64,000 nt of DNA from Guptibacillus hwajinpoensis (GTDB taxonomy: Bacteria > Bacillota > Bacilli > Bacillales > Guptibacillaceae), in contig NZ_JAIVAE010000006.1 in NCBI RefSeq assembly GCF_020171785.1, positions 1 through 64,000 on the forward strand. The letters run 5' to 3'. Below, in pieces: positions 7,320 to 14,958 of the stretch (the stretch's first letter is position 1; every line of letters begins with the position of its first letter). A program made the translations under genes and the position numbers. The notes beneath the pieces were generated by a model that was not told the DNA's origin, did no database searches, and worked only from the letters and a program-made list of their open reading frames with translations.

Positions 7320-8564
7320 ATGGGAATTAACCGCGATCGTTTACAGAGTCATCTTGAAGAATTAGCTAATATCGGAAAGATTGGTGAGACGGGTGTATGT
7401 CGTCTAGCGCATTCGAAGGAAGATCGAGAAGCAGTTGAGGTCGTGAAGGGGTGGATGGAAGCTGCTGGTTTGGAAGCTCGTATCGATGGTTTTGGGAATT
7501 TAATAGGAAGGATAGAGGGATCCGAGAAGGATAAGCCAATTCTTATGCTTGGATCTCACATCGACTCTCAACCGTATGGCGGGCGCTTTGACGGAACAGC
7601 CGGCGCACTTGGTGCGATTGAGGTTGTACATACGATGAAAGATAACGGCATCATACCGAAGCGAACGATTGAGGTGATTTGTTTTTCAGATGAAGAAGGT
7701 TCCCGTTTTAACAAAGGTGTCTTCGGTGTGAGAGCACTTGCTGGCCTGCTAGAGGAAGGTGAACTTGAGCGGAAAGATAAGAATGGAATGACGCGAAAAG
7801 AAGCACTGAAAGAATTCGGTGTCGAACCTGATCTCACAGAAAGTCCCGTCTACAAAAACGGAGATATTGAGGCATTCTTAGAGCTTCATATTGAGCAAGG
7901 GCCTGTTTTAGAATCTAAAAATAAACCTGTAGGAATTGTTTCAGGAATTTCAGGACCAATCTGGCTAACCGTCACGCTTGAAGGATTTGCCGGCCATGCT
8001 GGCTCCGTTCCGATGCCATTAAGGCAAGATGCCATGGTTGGAGCGAGTGAGATTATTACGAAATTTGATCACCTCATTAAAGAAGAAGGACAAGAAACAA
8101 CGGTCGGTACCGTTGGAAGTGTCCAGGTATTTCCGAACTCTCGTAACATTATTCCGGAGAAAGTGGAATTTACGATGGATTTACGTGATATCGATCTTGA
8201 GCATCGCACCACGCTCGAAAAAAAGCTCTACACGATTATTGAAGAAGCTGCCTCGATTTACAAGCTTACGTACACGATTACGGAAGACACCAGGAGTGAA
8301 CCACGCTATTGTGCAGATTGGATTAAAGCAATCATGAGCGAAGAAGATAAGAAACTCGGTTATGAATCGCCCGTTTTAATGAGCGGTCCATTTCACGATG
8401 CTCTTTTTATGTCGTATATCAGTGACTACGGAATGATTTTCGTTCGATGTGAAAAAGGCATCAGTCATAATCCGCTTGAATTTGCCGAAATGGATGATAT
8501 TGAGAAGGGGGTTCAGTTGCTTTATCAGACAGCAGTGCGGATTGCGATCGATGAGGAGGGGTGA
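7320..8564 (+). CDS. M20 family hydantoinase/carbamoylase-type amidohydrolase
   Basis: A 414-residue zinc-dependent amidase of the N-carbamoyl-L-amino acid hydrolase / allantoate amidohydrolase group. Metal ligands can be placed at H80 (GSHIDS), D91 (FDGTAGALG), E125/E126 (FSDEEGSRF) and H190 (ELHIEQGPVLE), with a further His near the C-terminus (GPFHDAL). A dimerisation domain lies at about 210-325. These enzymes release CO2 and ammonia from N-carbamoyl or ureido compounds. The ATG follows AAGGATGAG. It starts a four-gene run: an amidohydrolase begins 5 bp after its stop, then a DUF3311 protein and a Na+ symporter. The natural substrate cannot be chosen from sequence. Confidence 0.87.
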   Translation: MGINRDRLQSHLEELANIGKIGETGVCRLAHSKEDREAVEVVKGWMEAAGLEARIDGFGNLIGRIEGSEKDKPILMLGSHIDSQPYGGRFDGTAGALGAIEVVHTMKDNGIIPKRTIEVICFSDEEGSRFNKGVFGVRALAGLLEEGELERKDKNGMTRKEALKEFGVEPDLTESPVYKNGDIEAFLELHIEQGPVLESKNKPVGIVSGISGPIWLTVTLEGFAGHAGSVPMPLRQDAMVGASEIITKFDHLIKEEGQETTVGTVGSVQVFPNSRNIIPEKVEFTMDLRDIDLEHRTTLEKKLYTIIEEAASIYKLTYTITEDTRSEPRYCADWIKAIMSEEDKKLGYESPVLMSGPFHDALFMSYISDYGMIFVRCEKGISHNPLEFAEMDDIEKGVQLLYQTAVRIAIDEEG

Positions 8565-8568
8565 TGGA

Positions 8569-10173
8569 TTGCAGGCAGATATCATTTTTTTCAATGGCGA
8601 GGTTGTTACGGTTGATGAGGCCTTCTCGATTAAAAAAGCAGTAGCAATTAAGGGAAACCGCATTCTTGCCACTTGTACAAATGAAGAAGTGGCACAATTT
8701 CAGGGGAAACATACTCAACTCATCGATTTACAAGGCAGAAGCTTGCTGCCTGGGTTTATTGATGCACATGCTCACCTTGAATTGTTTGGCACGAATTACC
8801 TCGATGTGAATTGTAAAGAAGTTAGCGGAATCGATGACATTATTAAGAAACTGTCCAATCGTGTTCCTCTTACATCAAAAGGAGAGTGGATTCGTGGGTG
8901 GGGATATAATCAAAATGCTCTTGGACGTCATCTCACGAGATGGGATCTTGATCAAGTTTCAACTGAGCACCCGATTATTGTAGTAAGAACGTGTGGACAT
9001 CTTTCGTGTGTGAACAGTAAAGCGCTAGAAATGGCTGGAATAACACATAATACCCCTGACCCTTCAGGTGGTAAATATGGAAGAGAAAATGGAGAGTTAA
9101 CGGGCGTATTACTCGAGTCCGCTCATATGAATTTCTTTTTACAAGCGATGCATTCTGAGGAACAAATCCAAACCGGATTGAAGATTGCTTCTGAACATTT
9201 CTTAAAGCATGGTATTACGAGTGTACATGATGCAGGAGGTTATGGGCCTTCACATATACGCTCATTACAAAAAGCTGTTTCGTCAAAAGCCATCCAACAA
9301 CGTGTTTACACACTCTATGGGTCACTTCACGAATCAGGGAAGATGGTAGAAAAGGGACTTGCGAGTGGAATTGTAACTGGTCTTGGCGATGAGTGGTTTA
9401 AAATTGGTCCAGCTAAAGTGTTTATTGACGGAAGTAGCAGTGGCCCAACAGCGAAAACCCGAGAGCCATATTCGAGCAATCCTGATGACTCAGGAATTCT
9501 ATATTTGCAACAAGATGAACTTGATCAATCCCTTATAGAATCACATAGAAAAGGTTGGCAAATTACAGCGCACGCAATTGGTGATCAAGCTGTTGAAATG
9601 ATGCTTCGAACGATTGAAAGAGGATTGGCTGATACTCCCATCAATCATCACCGTCATCGTATCGAGCATGCTGCGATGACCCCATCTGATCTGTTAGAAA
9701 GAATGGGATCTTTAAAAGTTATTCCGATTCCGAACCCAGCTTTTCTCTATGAATTTGGTGATGGGTATGTTCAGGATTATGGAGATAGAACTCAAATTAT
9801 GTTTCCACTAAAGGACTTTGTCGAAAACAATATCCCTTTTGCAATAGGATCAGATAGCCCAATTACAGATGTAAATCCTCTACTAGGTATTTATGCGGCG
9901 GTTACACGTCATAGTAAATCAGGAAACGTGATTGGAAATGAACAAGGGATTTCGATTCAAGATGCGATTAAAGCCTATACATTGTCAGGAGCATATGCGA
10001 GTTTTGAAGAAAACGAGAAAGGGAGTATCGAAAGTGGAAAGCTAGCCGACTTTGTCATTCTTAATGAAAGTATTCTTACGTGTAAACCAGATAGGCTAAA
10101 GGAGGTTAGTGTCGATCTTACGATGATCAATGGAGAAATTGTATTTTCAAATCAAAAGGAGGGCGTTTTGTGA
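8569..10173 (+). CDS. Amidohydrolase family 3 (YtcJ-like)
   Basis: About 534 residues. The frame is open further upstream, but TTG at 8569 is preceded by GAGGAGGGG and gives the expected N-terminus (QADIIFFNGEVVTVDE); starts further left would overlap the carbamoylase by over 100 bp. It has the metal-dependent hydrolase core: a DAHAHLE motif near the first barrel strand, a conserved HAIGD, HRIEHA and GSDSP towards the C-terminus. YtcJ-like enzymes hydrolyse amide or imide bonds; no member has a firmly general substrate. Its stop overlaps the GTG of the DUF3311 gene (GTGA). With the carbamoylase and symporter it suggests uptake and stepwise hydrolysis of a cyclic or N-carbamoyl compound. Confidence 0.85.
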   Translation: MQADIIFFNGEVVTVDEAFSIKKAVAIKGNRILATCTNEEVAQFQGKHTQLIDLQGRSLLPGFIDAHAHLELFGTNYLDVNCKEVSGIDDIIKKLSNRVPLTSKGEWIRGWGYNQNALGRHLTRWDLDQVSTEHPIIVVRTCGHLSCVNSKALEMAGITHNTPDPSGGKYGRENGELTGVLLESAHMNFFLQAMHSEEQIQTGLKIASEHFLKHGITSVHDAGGYGPSHIRSLQKAVSSKAIQQRVYTLYGSLHESGKMVEKGLASGIVTGLGDEWFKIGPAKVFIDGSSSGPTAKTREPYSSNPDDSGILYLQQDELDQSLIESHRKGWQITAHAIGDQAVEMMLRTIERGLADTPINHHRHRIEHAAMTPSDLLERMGSLKVIPIPNPAFLYEFGDGYVQDYGDRTQIMFPLKDFVENNIPFAIGSDSPITDVNPLLGIYAAVTRHSKSGNVIGNEQGISIQDAIKAYTLSGAYASFEENEKGSIESGKLADFVILNESILTCKPDRLKEVSVDLTMINGEIVFSNQKEGVL

Positions 10174-10391
10174 GTAAAAAGAAATTTACAACGATATATT
10201 GTACGTCTTTAGTCATTCCCTTACTTCTACTGATTTTTCCTCTCTTTTCACTTGGAAATCGAAGTACACCATTTATCGTAGGTCTACCCTTTTCAGTATT
10301 CTGGGTAATTGCATGGATTATTGTAACATTTTTAATTGTCCTAATGATGTATATCTTAGATCCAGATAAAGACGAAGAGGAGGTGCAGTAA
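10170..10391 (+). CDS. DUF3311-like small membrane subunit
   Basis: A 73-residue protein with two hydrophobic segments (about 7-28 and 39-63) and an acidic tail DPDKDEEE. Small proteins of this type (DUF3311) precede a distinct clade of sodium:solute symporters. It uses GTG as start, overlapping the previous stop by four bases, and ends directly before the symporter ATG. It is therefore translationally linked to both neighbours. Function unknown; probably an accessory part of the transporter. Confidence 0.75.
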   Translation: MSKKKFTTIYCTSLVIPLLLLIFPLFSLGNRSTPFIVGLPFSVFWVIAWIIVTFLIVLMMYILDPDKDEEEVQ

Positions 10392-11858
10392 ATGGAAGCA
10401 TGGCAAATTGCAATGATTATTATGATTGGTTATTTGGTTATTGCTCTTGTAATTGGTGTTTTGGCTGGAAGAAATCAGGATAAAAGCTCACTAGATGAAT
10501 TTGCAGTAGCAGGTGGAAAGTTAGGACTTTTCGTGATGTGGTTCTTAATGGGTGGAGCAGTATTTAGCGCCTTCTCGTTCCTTGGCGCACCAGGCTGGGC
10601 ATATTCAAAAGGTGCACCTGCTCTTTATATTCTTACATATACTGCTTTTGCCATTCTTCCATGGTACATTATCGGTCCGAAGATTGGTAAGATCGGAAGG
10701 AAGTACAGCATTTATACTGTTTCAGGCTTTTTGAAAAAGAGATACAATAGTCGAGTACTTCCAATATTAATTGGTTTGATTGCGGTGCTTGCCTCAATTC
10801 AGTATTTAGCCACCCAGATGAAAGGCATGGCTTACATATTTAATATTATGACGGAAGGAAGAATTCCTTTCTGGCTTGGTGCGCTTGTTTCTTACGGTAT
10901 CGTTGTTGTGTATGTTGCAACAGGAGGCTTACGAGCGGCAGCGTGGTCAGATGTTTTTCAAGGATTACTCATGATTATTATCTCCTGGGTGGTTGGTCTG
11001 GCTATTGTGAACCAGCTTCACAATAGTGTATCAGGGATGTTTACTGACCTGGTGGATGCAAAGCCTGGTTTTCTTGAGATTGGAAATCAAGGGTCAGCTA
11101 TGTCACCAACTGCTTATACTACCACAATTCTAGTATCGGTCATTGGGTTTCTCATGTGGCCACATCTTTTCTCGAAATCATACGCTTCAAATGCCAGAAC
11201 GATCAAAAAAACCGTGCTTGTCTATCCGATTTTCGCCTTGTTTTTAATTCCGTTATTATTTGTAGGGTTCGCGGCTGCCAATGTTGTAGATGCTTCACTC
11301 ATCGGTTCACCTGATGAAATTCTTCCTTACTTAATCACCGCTGTATTAAGCTTGCCAGGGTGGGTGTATGGATTAGTTGGTGCAGGTGCTCTTGCTGCCG
11401 CCATGTCTTCAGCTGATGCGATTACTCATAGTGCTTCTCTTGAATTTACAGATGGTGTAATTAAAAATGTGAAAACGGATCTAACGAACAAAACAACCCT
11501 TCTTTTGATGAGAATCGGTGTTTTCGTGATTGGTGGTCTTGCATATTTTATTACTGTTTTCGGTGGCCAAGGATTAATTGCCTTACTTCTTGGCGCTTAC
11601 GGCTCCATTGTTCAATTTGCGCCTGGCGTTTATGGTGCCCTATACTCAAGGCGGATCACAGGTTCCGCTGTTATCGTCGGACTTGTGGCTGGTACATTTG
11701 TGAATTACTATTTTCAACTAGTAGCTTCAAGCACACCTTTTGATATCCACGCAGGTATTTTGGGGTTAATCAGTAACATTGTTCTTGTAGTGGTTATATC
11801 AAGTTTTACTCAACCAAAAAGCATGCAAATGGCAGAAGAGTATCGGAAAATTGGTTAA
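10392..11858 (+). CDS. Sodium:solute symporter (SSS family)
   Basis: A 488-residue SSSF transporter with about 13 transmembrane segments. Recognisable parts are VAGGKLGLFVMWFLMGG at about 39-55, VATGGLRAAAWSDVFQG at about 175-191 and GAGALAAAMSSADAITHS at about 331-348. It is a second copy of the symporter-plus-small-subunit arrangement seen at 3169-4916, but the partner is of the DUF3311 and not the DUF997 type. Context suggests it brings in the substrate of the two amidohydrolases encoded upstream. A terminator follows immediately. Confidence 0.85.
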   Translation: MEAWQIAMIIMIGYLVIALVIGVLAGRNQDKSSLDEFAVAGGKLGLFVMWFLMGGAVFSAFSFLGAPGWAYSKGAPALYILTYTAFAILPWYIIGPKIGKIGRKYSIYTVSGFLKKRYNSRVLPILIGLIAVLASIQYLATQMKGMAYIFNIMTEGRIPFWLGALVSYGIVVVYVATGGLRAAAWSDVFQGLLMIIISWVVGLAIVNQLHNSVSGMFTDLVDAKPGFLEIGNQGSAMSPTAYTTTILVSVIGFLMWPHLFSKSYASNARTIKKTVLVYPIFALFLIPLLFVGFAAANVVDASLIGSPDEILPYLITAVLSLPGWVYGLVGAGALAAAMSSADAITHSASLEFTDGVIKNVKTDLTNKTTLLLMRIGVFVIGGLAYFITVFGGQGLIALLLGAYGSIVQFAPGVYGALYSRRITGSAVIVGLVAGTFVNYYFQLVASSTPFDIHAGILGLISNIVLVVVISSFTQPKSMQMAEEYRKIG

Positions 11859-11861
11859 CTT

Positions 11862-11897
11862 AAAAAGTGGTGTGCGTGAATGCATGCCACTTTTTTA
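11862..11897 (+). terminator. Terminator of the amidohydrolase/symporter operon
   Basis: AAAAAGTGG pairs with CCACTTTTTT through an extended imperfect stem (TGC/GCA inside), ending in a six-T run. Confidence 0.85.
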
Positions 11898-11911
11898 TGA
11901 GATTCTTAGAT

Positions 11912-12343
11912 CTAATGTTCAATTAACTTTTCAAAGTGACTCAGTGCATCTTTAATTTGCTGAGGAATCAACTGCGCTTTACCACTTTTCATATCATAAT
12001 TCACTTGTATGACTTCAGCTTTCACAAGGAGCTCATCATTTCGCATAATTGTATGACTCAGTTCAAAACTAGATTTCCCAAGCTTCGTAACGCGACAGAA
12101 CACGTCAAGAACGTCATCTAACTTCGCCGGTTTTATGAACTCAAGGGTAATCTTTCTTAATACGGGATCAAATGAGTGATCGTCAGCAAGCTGTTGTAAC
12201 CGGTCACCAAGAACATGTCGGAAATACTCGGTCGTAGCAATGTCGATGTAAGTGGAATAATGGGCATTAAAAACAATTTTTTGACCGTCAATCTCAGAAT
12301 AGCGAACGCGGATAGGATACGAAAAATGCTCGTTTTGAGACAT
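11912..12343 (-). CDS. Hotdog-fold acyl-CoA thioesterase
   Basis: A 143-residue single hotdog domain. The YSEIDGQKIVFNAHYSTYIDIATTEYF region carries the Asp-x-x-G...N-x-Y pattern of the 4-hydroxybenzoyl-CoA thioesterase/YbgC group, with Asp as the usual catalytic base. It should hydrolyse short- or medium-chain acyl-CoAs in the cytoplasm. It is convergent with the symporter operon and divergent from the dehydrogenase gene at 12510. Confidence 0.83.
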   Translation of the reverse strand: MSQNEHFSYPIRVRYSEIDGQKIVFNAHYSTYIDIATTEYFRHVLGDRLQQLADDHSFDPVLRKITLEFIKPAKLDDVLDVFCRVTKLGKSSFELSHTIMRNDELLVKAEVIQVNYDMKSGKAQLIPQQIKDALSHFEKLIEH

Positions 12344-12509
12344 AATTCACCTCAAGTTCCTTTTTTCTTCATATTAACACAATATTCAGTTTATAAAGAG
12401 AGCATTATTACGAAATTTCCCGGGTAATGTCTCTATGTGGAAAAGGGATTTGGACTTTATTCGTGAAAAGTGTAGCATGGGGGAAAATAACAGCTGGGAG
12501 TGGAGAAAA

Positions 12510-13475
12510 GTGTTGAAACCTAAAGTCTATCTGACGCGAAAATTACCAGATGAAATTGTTAATAGTTTACGTCAAAATTGTGAGTTGAAGATGTGGGAAT
12601 CTGAGGAAGAACCTGTACCTCCTGATGTTCTTGAGCAAGAAATCCAAGAGGCGGACGGACTTTTCTGTATGTTAACCGAAGAAATTGATCGCTCGCTTTT
12701 AGAAAAGGCATCTAAATTTAAAGTCGTAGCGAACATGGCAGTAGGTTATAACAATATCGACATTCAAGCAGCTAAAGAAAAGGGAGTTGTTGTGACAAAT
12801 ACACCGGGTGTGCTGACGGAAACGACAGCTGACTTAACCTTTGCTTTGCTGATGGCAACAGCTCGAAGAATTCCTGAAGCTTCCACCTATTTACGCGAAG
12901 GAAAATGGGAAGCCTGGACTCCCATGCAACTAACCGGTCAAGACATACACGGAGCAACGTTAGGAATCATTGGCATGGGAAGAATCGGAGAATCCGTGGC
13001 GAAAAGAGCCAAAGGATTCGATATGAATGTTCTTTATCACAACCGTCGTAGAAATCAAGAAGCTGAAGATAAGATGGGTCTTCAATTTGCTGAACTCAAT
13101 CAGCTCTTAAAAGATTCTGATTTTGTTTGTGTCTTAACACCGTTAACCTCAGAGACGGAGAACTTAATTGGAGTGAAAGAACTTAGGATGATGAAAGAAA
13201 CCGCTATTTTAATCAACACAGCAAGAGGGGGAATTGTTAACGAGGAAGCTCTTTATCATGCGCTTAAGGACGGCGATATTTGGGCTGCTGGTTTAGATGT
13301 TTTCGTAGAAGAGCCAGTATCACTCAATCATCCTCTTTTAAGTTTATCAAACGTAGTAACCCTGCCACATATCGGAAGTGCGAGTAGGAAAACAAGGCTT
13401 AAGATGGCAGAAGTAGCTATGATGAATCTATTGAAAGTGTTGAACGGAGAAAAGCCCCCTCATCAGGTTGAATGA
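12510..13475 (+). CDS. D-2-hydroxyacid dehydrogenase (glyoxylate/hydroxypyruvate reductase type)
   Basis: About 321 residues. The start is set at GTG 12510 (a TTG follows at 12513) because GGGAGTGGAG lies just upstream and homologues begin at KPKVYLTRKLP; upstream ATGs at 12435 and 12477 lack ribosome binding sites. The NAD-binding motif GIIGMGRIGESVAKRA is intact, as are the catalytic Arg (NTARGGIVNEE), the Glu (EEP) and the His (LPHIGSAS). This set points to the glyoxylate/hydroxypyruvate or D-glycerate dehydrogenase branch. A GC-rich hairpin overlaps the stop codon. Confidence 0.88.
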   Translation: MLKPKVYLTRKLPDEIVNSLRQNCELKMWESEEEPVPPDVLEQEIQEADGLFCMLTEEIDRSLLEKASKFKVVANMAVGYNNIDIQAAKEKGVVVTNTPGVLTETTADLTFALLMATARRIPEASTYLREGKWEAWTPMQLTGQDIHGATLGIIGMGRIGESVAKRAKGFDMNVLYHNRRRNQEAEDKMGLQFAELNQLLKDSDFVCVLTPLTSETENLIGVKELRMMKETAILINTARGGIVNEEALYHALKDGDIWAAGLDVFVEEPVSLNHPLLSLSNVVTLPHIGSASRKTRLKMAEVAMMNLLKVLNGEKPPHQVE

Positions 13476-13481
13476 GGGGCT
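13452..13481 (+). terminator. Hairpin overlapping the dehydrogenase stop codon, no T tract
   Basis: AGCCCCCTCAT pairs with ATGAGGGGCT. There is no U-run, so termination would be inefficient or factor dependent. A family A repeat follows 28 bp later. Confidence 0.45.
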
Positions 13482-13508
13482 GACTGCTGGGCGGCGGGTG
13501 AGTAGATG

Positions 13509-13538
13509 GTGCCTGTCACCGCCCGGTATTTGTCGAAG
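13509..13538 (+). repeat. Family A dispersed repeat beside the RAYT gene
   Basis: GTGCCTGTCACCGCCCG followed by GTATTTGTCGAAG. It is preceded by GGGCGG, which can pair with the CCGCCC of the repeat. This is the copy closest to the transposase gene. Confidence 0.9.
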
Positions 13539-13613
13539 AGATTCCATTGACGGGTAAGCAAAGGAAGATTATTCTTGGAGAAAGAGTAGAAAAAAAGCAG
13601 AGGAGGAAGAACT

Positions 13614-13679
13614 TTGACGAAGCGTCTATGGGGCAAGGGGTCAGTCCATGCTCACCTAGCAACATACATGAGATGGTGA
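13614..13679 (+). CDS. Possible 21-aa leader ORF coupled to the RAYT start
   Basis: A strong AGAGGAGG (13599-13606) stands 7 bases before a TTG that opens 21 codons. Its TGA (13677-13679) overlaps the ATG of the transposase (13673). The transposase itself has no visible ribosome binding site, so coupling through this leader is plausible. Evidence is positional only. Confidence 0.35.
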   Translation: MTKRLWGKGSVHAHLATYMRW

Positions 13680-14254
13680 GAAAACCGAGGGTCTGGCTCC
13701 CAAATCATTTTTATCACATCGTAAGTCGAGGAAACCGAAAAGATCTTCTTTTTAAAGATGAGAGAGATTACCGCACGTTTTTGTATATCCTTCAGCAAGT
13801 CTTCGAAACACATCCATTTGAGTTAGCTTCTTATTGTTTAATGAATAATCACTATCATCTTCAACTCCGATCAAAAGAACAGCCGATTTCAAAAATTATG
13901 TCTCTTGTGAACAAGCGTTACGCAACCTATTTTAATGGAAGGTACGAGTTGACTGGTCACGTTTTTGAGAAACGTTATTTTGATGAGCCGCTTAACACCC
14001 CAGCGAATATGTTAGAAGTTAGTCGCTATATTCACCTCAATCCATTGAAAGCAAACCTCGTCTTACAACCAGCAGATTACCCATGGTCCAGTTATCGCTA
14101 TTATGGGCTGAAAGTTCCTATGAAAAAACCTTATCTTAACGTACTTCCACTAATAGAGAGTTACCCAGGTACGCTTGAAGAAAAGAAAAAACAATACTGT
14201 GATTATGTGTCTGCACGAGAGGAACTCATCATGGCATTTCCCTTATCAAAATAA
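13673..14254 (+). CDS. REP-associated tyrosine transposase (Y1, IS200-like)
   Basis: About 193 residues from ATG 13673, where family similarity begins (RKPRVWLPNHFYHIVSRGN). The HUH motif is NNHYHLQ with H60 and H62. The catalytic tyrosine region is VNKRYATYFNGRYELTGHVFEKRY, with Y83 or Y86 the likely nucleophile, and RYIHLNPLKANLV-x-PADYPWSSY closes the domain. These features define RAYT proteins, single-copy relatives of IS200 transposases that act on REP palindromes. The frame is open back to 13547, but that extension is unlike the family. There are no IS200 ends around it; instead a family A repeat lies 135 bp upstream. All catalytic residues look intact. Confidence 0.88.
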   Translation: MVRKPRVWLPNHFYHIVSRGNRKDLLFKDERDYRTFLYILQQVFETHPFELASYCLMNNHYHLQLRSKEQPISKIMSLVNKRYATYFNGRYELTGHVFEKRYFDEPLNTPANMLEVSRYIHLNPLKANLVLQPADYPWSSYRYYGLKVPMKKPYLNVLPLIESYPGTLEEKKKQYCDYVSAREELIMAFPLSK

Positions 14255-14263
14255 AGCAAAATC

Positions 14264-14295
14264 AAAAAAAAGATGCTTCGTCCAGCACCTTTTTC
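14264..14295. terminator. Bidirectional terminator
   Basis: AAAAAAAGATGCT pairs with AGCACCTTTTT (one A-C mismatch) and T or A tracts flank both sides, between the convergent RAYT and membrane-protein genes. Confidence 0.7.
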
Positions 14296-14296
14296 T

Positions 14297-14314
14297 TAAA
14301 CAAACGTTTATTTA
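14297..14314. other. 18-bp near-palindrome, inverted copy of 3004
   Basis: TAAACAAACGTTTATTTA is the exact reverse complement of the 3004-3021 element. It lies 14 bp beyond the stop of the minus-strand gene at 14328. Confidence 0.4.
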
Positions 14315-14327
14315 GTTAAATTCCTCG

Positions 14328-14804
14328 TTATTTATAGTCCCACAAAACTTTAAACTCTCCTTCTTCTTTAACGACGAACACTTCCTGAACGAGATCAAAA
14401 TTACCGAACTGATTTTGAAAATGCTGGGTTACTTTTATCTTATAGACTTTTTTCATAATGACGCCGTTTACTCCCGATCGCCAGTTCTTTTTTGTCTTCA
14501 CTTTTCCAACATCAAAAGTAAATGACGTGGCCCCAATATCCTGCGTGATCAGTTGGGAGCGTAATTGGCTGTATTGTTCATCTGAAAACCGGTTTTTGAT
14601 CTCAGAGTGAAACAGGGACCAAGATTTCTTGAAATCACCACTTTGTTCATATAAATAAAACTCTTTTACAGTTGCTACAGCTTGTGATTTTGGTTGTTTC
14701 CAGATCCAAATACCGATGCTGCCACCGAGAAGCAGCAAGACGATTAAGCTAAAAATAATCTTTCCTGAACCTCCACGCTTCCTCCTCGTTTTAAAATATG
14801 ACAA
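14328..14804 (-). CDS. Membrane-anchored protein of unknown function
   Basis: 158 residues: a short Arg/Lys-rich cytoplasmic start, one membrane anchor at about 15-34, and an extracellular domain. The domain (KEFYLYEQSGDFKKSWSLFHSEIKNRF and onward) looks like the NTF2-like folds often found on Bacillus membrane-anchored proteins, but I do not recognise a named family. The start is TTG at 14804, with GGAGG eight bases upstream. It is divergent from the ankyrin lipoprotein gene. Confidence 0.65.
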   Translation of the reverse strand: MSYFKTRRKRGGSGKIIFSLIVLLLLGGSIGIWIWKQPKSQAVATVKEFYLYEQSGDFKKSWSLFHSEIKNRFSDEQYSQLRSQLITQDIGATSFTFDVGKVKTKKNWRSGVNGVIMKKVYKIKVTQHFQNQFGNFDLVQEVFVVKEEGEFKVLWDYK

Positions 14805-14958
14805 CGTTTCGTCCTCCCTGAAGCTTGACTATTAAATTGTATGACAGGCGTAAGTTGTCCCATTCGAAGACATATTTCACTAAATTTTAATCCTTCCTCA
14901 CAATGATTCACGATATAATGGTTTAGGAATTGACTTTTTAGACAGTTGGAGGGAAATA

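Noticed and set aside
8376-8718. Minus-strand frames of 85-98 codons over the carbamoylase/amidohydrolase junction
   Set aside because: Shadows of two well-supported plus-strand genes, with no start signals.
13547-13672. N-terminal extension of the RAYT protein to a TTG at 13547
   Set aside because: No ribosome binding site, a low-complexity Lys/Arg sequence, and no similarity to the family before residue 43 of that reading.
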